A program made the translations under genes and the position numbers. Shown here piece by piece: positions 58,001 to 64,000 of a stretch of 64,000 nucleotides of DNA. Each line of letters starts with the position of its first letter. The first letter of the stretch is position 1. The stretch spans positions 19,048,912 through 19,112,911 of the forward strand of contig NC_092675.1 of assembly GCF_964355755.1 (NCBI RefSeq), read 5' to 3'. Source of the stretch: Antedon mediterranea. Taxonomy: Eukaryota > Echinodermata > Crinoidea > Comatulida > Antedonidae. Under the pieces are notes generated by a model. The model ran no database searches. It saw only the letters and a program-made list of their open reading frames with translations, and was not told the DNA's origin.

Positions 58001-61000
58001 GTAGGAGTAGTGCTTTAATGAGTGCACTTGCTTCGTAAGTAACTAACAATGTAGCTATAACATTCATAAAATTATCTGCTACAGTAGAGGTCCTATTAAC
58101 AGGACACCTTCTGGACCCAACATGTGTCCCCTGAATAGGGTTGATAATAGTGTTAAAACATATATTTCCCCTAATAAGTGTCTCCTTAAAGCCTGGTTTC
58201 CATAAAATTGCTACACCGTGTCGCCAACTGCTGTCGCCGACAGAGCGTAGCGATTCTATGGAAACGCTAGAATTTATCGGGGATCTAGTACGCGAGCGCT
58301 AAAGATTCTTTGGTACACTCGTATACGATTCATCGCCGACAAAATCGGCAAGGTTGAACATGGTTGAACTTTGCCGATTTGTCTGCGATGAATCGGGGAG
58401 ACCTCTCCGATGCGCGTCGGCGACATCTGCGCGTGTAGCGATTTCAATGGAAACGGTGTAGCGATTTTATGGAAACCAGGCTTAATAGGAGTGTCCCAAA
58501 GGAGGGGTTTTACTGTATCCTAGATTTAATTTGTAGTAACAATACTAGATTAGAATAACTTACAAAACTTATTTTTTTAGGCTTAAAACAATTGAAAACA
58601 ATGAAAAAGAGATAGCAGTTGAAGAAGTCGAGGCATCAGAAGAAGTTGAACCTTTACCTGCTAAATTTTACACTCAAGCAGTCGTTCTTGAAAAAGGTAA
58701 TCGCATTTCACAAGCAAAATTATTAATATTGTTTTGCCTCATTAACAATTGTACATTATATATTGACACAATTATATTGTACTTTTGTCTGATATATACC
58801 GTAGTTCCTCGGGTATAATCCCACCTCGGGTATAATCCCACCTCCGACTTTACGATTACCTTCGCACGCAAGCATATCCCCGGGCAAAGTCCCAGTGTAT
58901 AATTTAACATTAGGCCAGAGGTGGACCTAGGCCTACTGTAGCTAGCTAGGCCGACGTCAATGTCTCACCATAAAAATAGAGTAATTTCTCTGAATTTGGC
59001 TGACTTAAAACTCATCAAACATTGTTAAGTTGAATACAACCTTAAGGCTAGCATGCTCCGATCGTCACGTTCTGTACATCCTTTCGCCGTCGTGTACATT
59101 CTTTCTTGTTTACACTACTGTGCATGCTTGATTACCGTAAAAAAAACACCGCCCTCTATACCAACCGGCTTGTGCAGTAGAGTTTGTGTCACATGCAACA
59201 ACATGCGATTTACACAGAGAGCTCGAGCGTGTGGGTGAACGTGGAGAACTCGTATGATCGAGTTCATGTCGATTTAGGAAGCTAGACCTAGATCACATTT
59301 TAGGGTATTTTTTAAGTAGAAATCTCGGGGAAAATCTATACGGTAGGCATAGCACAGGTAAGACCAATTAGGCCGCCTAGGCCTAGATGGCCTGGCCGTC
59401 TAGTTGCTAGGCCTACATCGGAATACTGTATAGCTTTTAGATAGCAAAATCGTAGACAGAAGAAATATCGTCATTTTCAGTTCATGCAGCGGGAAATCCC
59501 CGGGTATAGTCCCACCTCCCAAATTCGGGCAAATTTCACGTACAAGGGGGGTAGGATTATACCCGGGGAACTACGGTAATGCCTTTTTAACGTTTTATGC
59601 TCTGTATTTGTGAAGGATACTGCTTCTTCTAAATAAAACTACATAGTTTATGGATAGGTAAATAAATAGATGATTAAAATTTTAAAATTTGTTTTTATAG
59701 TGGCAGCCATTGAACAGCGTCATATGCAACCAGAGTTTAGTTGCTCAAACATCAATGAACTGTTTCCACGCCACAAACATCTTCTAATTAAAAGGTCACA
59801 GAGATGCCGGGTATGTTTCTTCTTCTTAATTTATTAATAATATTAATGTACAGTAAATATAATTACACACTGCATTGCATGAATTCCTATTGTGTGATAT
59901 GAACCCTCATGATTATACAGTGAACCCCTAATATGAAGACACCACCAGGACCCAATAAAGTGTCCCTTAATAGAGGTGTGTCCCCAGAATAGGGGTGTAT
60001 CCCCTGAATAGGGGTGTATCCCCTGAATAGGTTGGTTGGTTTGTAGCTTCAAAACCTGTGTTTCCCTAATCAGGATGTCCCAAAAGATATGTTTGATGTC
60101 TATCTTTTGTATATAAATAAACATTATGCAAATTATACAAAACTTTTTGACGCTTGCAATTTACAGGAGGCATTTATTATCACGTTAATATTTTATTTTG
60201 ATTTTAGGAATGTGAACACAACCTAAGTAAACCAGAGTTCAATCCCTCTTCCATTAAGTTTAAATTACAGTTAATTGCTCTGTAAGTATAATTCCCTTTT
60301 CTTGTAGTCACTCAGTGAATACTTTCTCCAGTTTAGCATAGCAAAAAGCTCTTCAAAACAACCTTATTGCTACACAATTTTATAAATGTGTAGCAAAAAT
60401 GGTCAATACAAAAACTATGTTTCTGGACTAAAAAATCAGTTTGATTAGCAATATTGCTAAACAACATTTTTAAATGAAATTTTTCCCTGTCACTGTATGT
60501 AAAATAAAATAATAAATGAAGAATTGCTGAATATATATATAAGAATATTTCTGCCGTACCATGCCAAGGGTGGTAAATCAAATTTGAATAATACCATGCT
60601 AGTCTCAGTGGTCTAATGTTTGACATCTGCAAATCAGGCAGAAGATTCTGAGTTTGAATCTCAGTTGGAGTGGCTTTTTCTCATTCCCACTGATTTATTC
60701 TTTATCATTTTTAAATTAATTAATTAAATTATTTAATCACAGTTTAGAATTAAAATTTAAAATACATGTTGGCCAAGAATCATTTTAAATTTTTAATCAA
60801 TGTTGTCTACACACAAACAGGATACTAGTAAATATAAGAAAAGTATATAAAAGTAGACAGGCTTAAGGCCAGTAGATTAACACTATTACACTAATATTTT
60901 ATTCAGACATTATTTACCTGATGTTCGCATATTTCTTGTGCCCAATCTACAATTTGAGCGCGAGAGTCATGTGACACTATTGTTTGTGAATCCAATGGAG

Positions 61001-62628
61001 TACACGACTAACATCAAGTTAGAAGCAATTGAGCCTGAAAACAGCCCATTAGCCAACTCTAAGGTGAGATTGTTCATCATTCATGGTCAGCTTCTAGGTA
61101 GCTAAACTTTATGCTTTTGGCTTCCTGTTAATGAATATACAGTATAACTTTCAAAGCTTTAAGCACTGTCTACACTATCAAACTAGTTTGACAAAAAAAA
61201 TGTGATGTGGCCATTTTTGGCATATCACTACCATATTTGGGCACATCACACTTTTTTGTAAACTAGTTTGATAGTGTAGACAGAGCTTAAAGCTCTGTCT
61301 ACACTATCAATTTTATTTGAAATTAAAAATGTGCCCATATATGGACATGACAATGTCATATCATTACCATATTTGGGCACATCACACTTTTTTTTGTCAA
61401 ACTAGTTTGATAATGTAGACAGAGCTTAACTGACTGTTTTTATTGTTTAGATTGTTGTTCCTGAGGAGGAGCTCATTTTGGCTGCTAAAGATGATACAGC
61501 AGAGTTTGATGACCAACCACAAGATGGAACACAATTTGAAGATAAACCAGAGTAAGTTGGTCTATACATAGGTCTATCCACAAAATATTCATGTATCCTT
61601 TAATTGAATTTTTAAATGATTTTGCACTAAAGTTCTTATAGTCAACTAAATTATCTGTATGTTTCTGTGAATTTACAATTCTATTATATCGTTAATATAT
61701 AATTTTCCTCTTCAATAAGGCGTGGTTCCCACTAGAGACACAACGGAAGGACGTACGCACAACGCAAGTTAGTTGACCAATGACAATCCACTGTTAGAAT
61801 AATCAATCGCTTGTGATTGGTCAAAATCACTTGCGTAGCGTTACGCCCTTGAGTTGTGTCACTATTGGGAACCAAACTTTAAAGACCAATTATGGTTTTG
61901 TAGTTGACTTATTTGTATCTTTAATGAAACTCATGAAAGCTTTAAGGCACATGAAGATCTTGTAGTTAGAGGGAAGACACTTTTATCATCTACATTTCTT
62001 TTTCAGGATTGTGCAGTTTCGTCGTGCTCACAAGCTGGGTATTCTAGTTAAAGTGACACCTCTTACGTCTACTAATGATGTAATAGTAAGTACGACGTTG
62101 TGTACTAACATGTTAAGAAGATTTACTAGCTACAGTATCAACAGTCTGCATTAACAGTGACTAAATGCTAAACTCAATACAGTGGATGTAATTTTTGTGT
62201 GATATATGATGACTGTATTGATCGATCTTATACCTGCATCTGTACTAACCAAACAAAAAAACCAAACCAAAAATATTATAATATAAATATTAATTACTGA
62301 TGTAATCTGTGGTCTCATATACAGGTATATACAAATCTTGTTTCTTGAGACAATTTTTAAATTGTATGTATTTCAAATTAATTAATATTCAGTTTATCAC
62401 CAGGTGGTTTAGAATTTATTCTGTGCTTGTTAATTGATATATAAAAATGAAATATGATATTGCCATAAATCATGTTTGAATGGTATTTGTATTTCATAGG
62501 TGTCTTTCATATTGAGATATGTCTTCAAGAATATTTCCACTCCATTGCGTAATACTGAAGAGAAGCTGCCTGAAATCTCCTGGCTACAAAATGAAGTTAC
62601 AATCAATCTAGGTACGCTCAGTCAATAA
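55054..62628 (+). CDS. DCTN4: Dynactin subunit 4 (p62), 12 exons
   Basis: Exons 55054-55191, 56301-56371, 56770-56948, 57032-57075, 57871-58034, 58581-58696, 59701-59810, 60208-60281, 60907-61063, 61451-61551, 62007-62085 and 62500-62628. Total is 1362 nt, or 453 residues plus TAA (human 460). Junctions are GT-AG and phases close. The protein belongs to the pointed-end complex of dynactin, the dynein activator. It has the N-terminal zinc-binding Cys cluster: C17/C19, C31/C34, C39/C42, C52/C55, C71/C74, C77/C80 and C112/C115. [20 protein letters not shown] and [16 protein letters not shown] are near-identical to the vertebrate protein. [20 protein letters not shown] and the end TINLGTLSQ also match. 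An in-frame ATG at 55063 (MADLQQ) may be the real start. Introns hold a 21-bp minisatellite and several MITEs. Confidence 0.97.
56566..56755 (+). repeat. Direct ~95-bp duplication in DCTN4 intron 2
   Basis: The block attaggatgt(g/a)ctgatgctc ... aaaaaattgtaggcctatat ... ctttggatttgcatata occurs twice in tandem (about 56566-56660 and 56661-56755). The second copy ends 14 bp before the exon 3 acceptor. Confidence 0.8.
57239..57722 (+). repeat. 21-bp minisatellite, ~23 copies, DCTN4 intron 4
   Basis: Unit ctcagctacccttgctatgtg, with rare variants (ctagct, cttgcaatg, acttgct). Because 21 is 3x7, all three plus frames and one minus frame stay open (for example 192 and 205 codons). They read heptapeptides such as [14 protein letters not shown] or EHIARVA. 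These are repeat artefacts. Confidence 0.95.
58083..58513. mobile_element. Mariner-like MITE split by another MITE
   Basis: The left piece (tacagtagaggtcctattaa... ctaataagtgtctcct) and right piece (taggagtgtcccaaaggagg... ttttactgta) are the two ends of one element. Related bits lie at 19205-19345, 51133-51180 and 59920-60090. The element at 58190-58482 sits between the pieces. Confidence 0.7.
58190..58482. mobile_element. 293-bp nested MITE, TAA duplication
   Basis: Ends agcctggtttccataaaatt / ttttatggaaaccaggct are inverted. TAA flanks both (58187-58189, 58483-58485). Subterminal gctacaccgt / acggtgtagc also pairs. The 3-bp TAA duplication fits PIF/Harbinger-type elements. Confidence 0.85.
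58799..59566. mobile_element. 768-bp element with TA duplication, DCTN4 intron 6
   Basis: Ends ccgtagttcctcgggtataa / ttatacccggggaactacgg, with a second copy of the subterminal word (gggtataatcccacct) at the left and gggtatagtcccacctc near the right. TA flanks it at 58797-58798 and 59567-59568. No transposase. Confidence 0.85.
61163..61425. mobile_element. Two adjacent TTAA-family MITEs sharing a TTAA
   Basis: Copy 1 is 61163-61286 and copy 2 is 61291-61425. TTAA occurs at 61159-61162, 61287-61290 and 61426-61429. Each has ends like gctctgtctacactatc and an internal catatttgggcacatcacac. They are in DCTN4 intron 9, ending 26 bp before the exon 10 acceptor. Confidence 0.9.
61723..61874. mobile_element. 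152-bp MITE in DCTN4 intron 10
   Basis: Ends tggttcccactagagacaca / tgtgtcactattgggaacca are inverted. The subterminal gcacaacgcaagt / acttgcgtagcg and the centre gaccaatgacaatcc / gtgattggtc also pair. Confidence 0.8.
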
Positions 62629-64000
62629 TAGCATTTCATATGGACATTTTAAATTTGATTTTTTAAATGTTATCATTTTCTATGTTCCAAATACCAAGAA
62701 AACCAGTATCTGTATTTGATTGATAATTATCATATTGTCAATAAAACCTTGGTCGTACATTGGAAATTCAATAGACGGTCTGCAGCCATGTAATTTAAGA
62801 AATACCACCATACATACACAATATCAGGCCAGGATAGTCATTATGGTGCACATGGAGAGAAACCTAAAAGGAAATAATGATTTTCCTAAATGAATCTGTA
62901 AAAGTAATCATGTATATAAAGTGTCATTTCAATCCATTGTATGGCTGAAGAGCCATGCATTATTATATGTAAAAAGTACACAATTACACTAGTAGTATAG
63001 TATCATATTATATCCGATTATATTGGTGCAATATTTTGAAGACATTGAGTCAGTCCGGAATAATGGCTGACAATGTTTGTTATTTAATTTTGGTTCACTT
63101 TTACTTCATGTTTGTATTTATTTTTAGATGCTCCTTGGTGGGGTATTTTTTATTCAGTTAACCAAGTAGTGTTCTTGCTAGAATCTAGAGCTAAGGTGAT
63201 CCAAACCAGACCCTTTTCATAGTAAATTGTATCGTAATCAATGTAGTCAAAGTTATGTGATTCTCTTTATTGGTGCTTCACCTTCCTATGAGTATGTTCA
63301 GATCCATGGAGTTATGCTTTCATATCTCAAGCAATGTCATATTATAATTAATGTAGTAACAGTAAAGTATTCAGATTTGCCTACCTAACGCTTTGGTTAC
63401 AAGCTGAATTGTCACCGATTTGTGTGAACATCTGGTATGCAGGAGTAAATTTGATTGGTTAGAGGTCAAAATCGTTGATGCATGACTTTCGTATCGTAAG
63501 CGGAGTTCACTAATCCTGTACTTTGAGCTGTCGTAACAAACAAAAGATCAGTGTAGTACAAGGTGGCTTCCACTAACCTTTTCCTGGTTCAGACATATGG
63601 AGTTGTACGCTGCGTACAATACGAAAGCATAACTCCGTAGGTCTGAACAGGCCCTTAGTCTTGTGTTCAGTTTTGTTGTTCGATTTGATTTGTTGGGAAA
63701 GACCTCTCTAATCAGTGCTCTGTGATATCCATCCTGTAATTGCTGTTAGACTACAATTGTTTGCTGATTTTAAGATTATGTTTTTAATTAACCATTTTGT
63801 TGATTGTTGCCAATTTATGAAATAGATACATACATACATTATGTATTCCATAAAATATCTGTTTAAAATCATAATTGTAATGCAACGCTTTGAAGTATGC
63901 TTTGCTTATACTCCTAGTCTCCTGGGTTTGATTCCTGTTCAAGTACTAGGATTTTTCTCTTTGCCAAAATATAAGTTTAGTTCACATTCTCAAACTCGCT
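62629..64000. other. DCTN4 3' flank, no further gene
   Basis: Contains an inverted-repeat element at 63296-63648 (gttcagatccatggagttat / ataactccgtaggtctgaac). A tRNA B-box-like SINE piece lies near 63900-63960 (cctgggtttgattcctgttc). Nothing coding was recognised to the window end. Confidence 0.55.

Noticed and set aside
60600-60680. tRNA-like sequence with gagtttgaatctcag
   Set aside because: Only a B-box-like word and partial arms are present, with no closed acceptor stem. It is most likely a SINE remnant in a DCTN4 intron. The similar pieces at 57105-57170, 35498-35550 and 63900-63960 were rejected as tRNA genes for the same reason.
63128-63222. Possible thirteenth DCTN4 exon after tttttag
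   Set aside because: Reading through the candidate donor at 62612 gives the ending TINLGTLSQ followed by a stop. This matches the conserved DCTN4 C-terminus, whereas the extra exon encodes unrelated residues.

Overview
This is a 64 kb piece of an AT-rich animal nuclear genome. Genes are split into many short exons with GT-AG introns. The proteins are clear orthologues of vertebrate CCDC6, PPM1K, EIF4E and DCTN4. Intergenic DNA is full of 'taggcctagg'-type words, MITEs, tRNA-like SINE remnants and minisatellites. Together this suggests a marine invertebrate deuterostome, perhaps an echinoderm. That placement is inference and no marker here proves it.

Layout. 0-11.5 kb is repeat country. It holds a 51-bp minisatellite, three direct copies of a ~1-kb unit, and a broken unknown reading frame. 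These are followed by a ~2.45-kb inverted-repeat (foldback) element that carries a 30-bp minisatellite, and by a ~182-bp satellite with dimeric higher-order structure. 11.8-18.5 kb (+) is an 8-exon CCDC6 gene (397 aa). 22.0-25.8 kb (-) is a 4-exon PPM1K gene (354 aa), tail-to-tail with CCDC6, with mobile elements in its intron 3 and just upstream of its start. 26.3-33.5 kb is a complete BEL/Pao LTR retrotransposon with an open 1878-aa Gag-Pol and almost identical LTRs. 37.0-38.7 kb (-) is a cyclin-box-like gene. Its first exon encodes Ser/Asp-rich ~40-residue repeats and contains a +1 frameshift. 43.0-45.8 kb (+) is a 3-exon gene for a small single-pass membrane protein (242 aa) that I cannot name. 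50.4-54.8 kb (-) is a 7-exon EIF4E gene (223 aa), and 55.05-62.6 kb (+) is a 12-exon DCTN4 gene (453 aa). EIF4E and DCTN4 are divergent, with only 276 bp between start codons.

Exon boundaries for CCDC6, PPM1K, EIF4E, DCTN4 and the membrane protein were read by eye from splice sites plus homology. In each case the phases close to a multiple of three with a terminal stop. The genes show no shared pathway, as expected of ordinary animal synteny. The unusual content lies in repeats: nested MITEs, elements touching splice sites and promoters, a repeat family with terminal hairpins, and minisatellites that stay open in several frames. No CRISPR array, rRNA, bacterial-type operon or convincing functional tRNA was seen.
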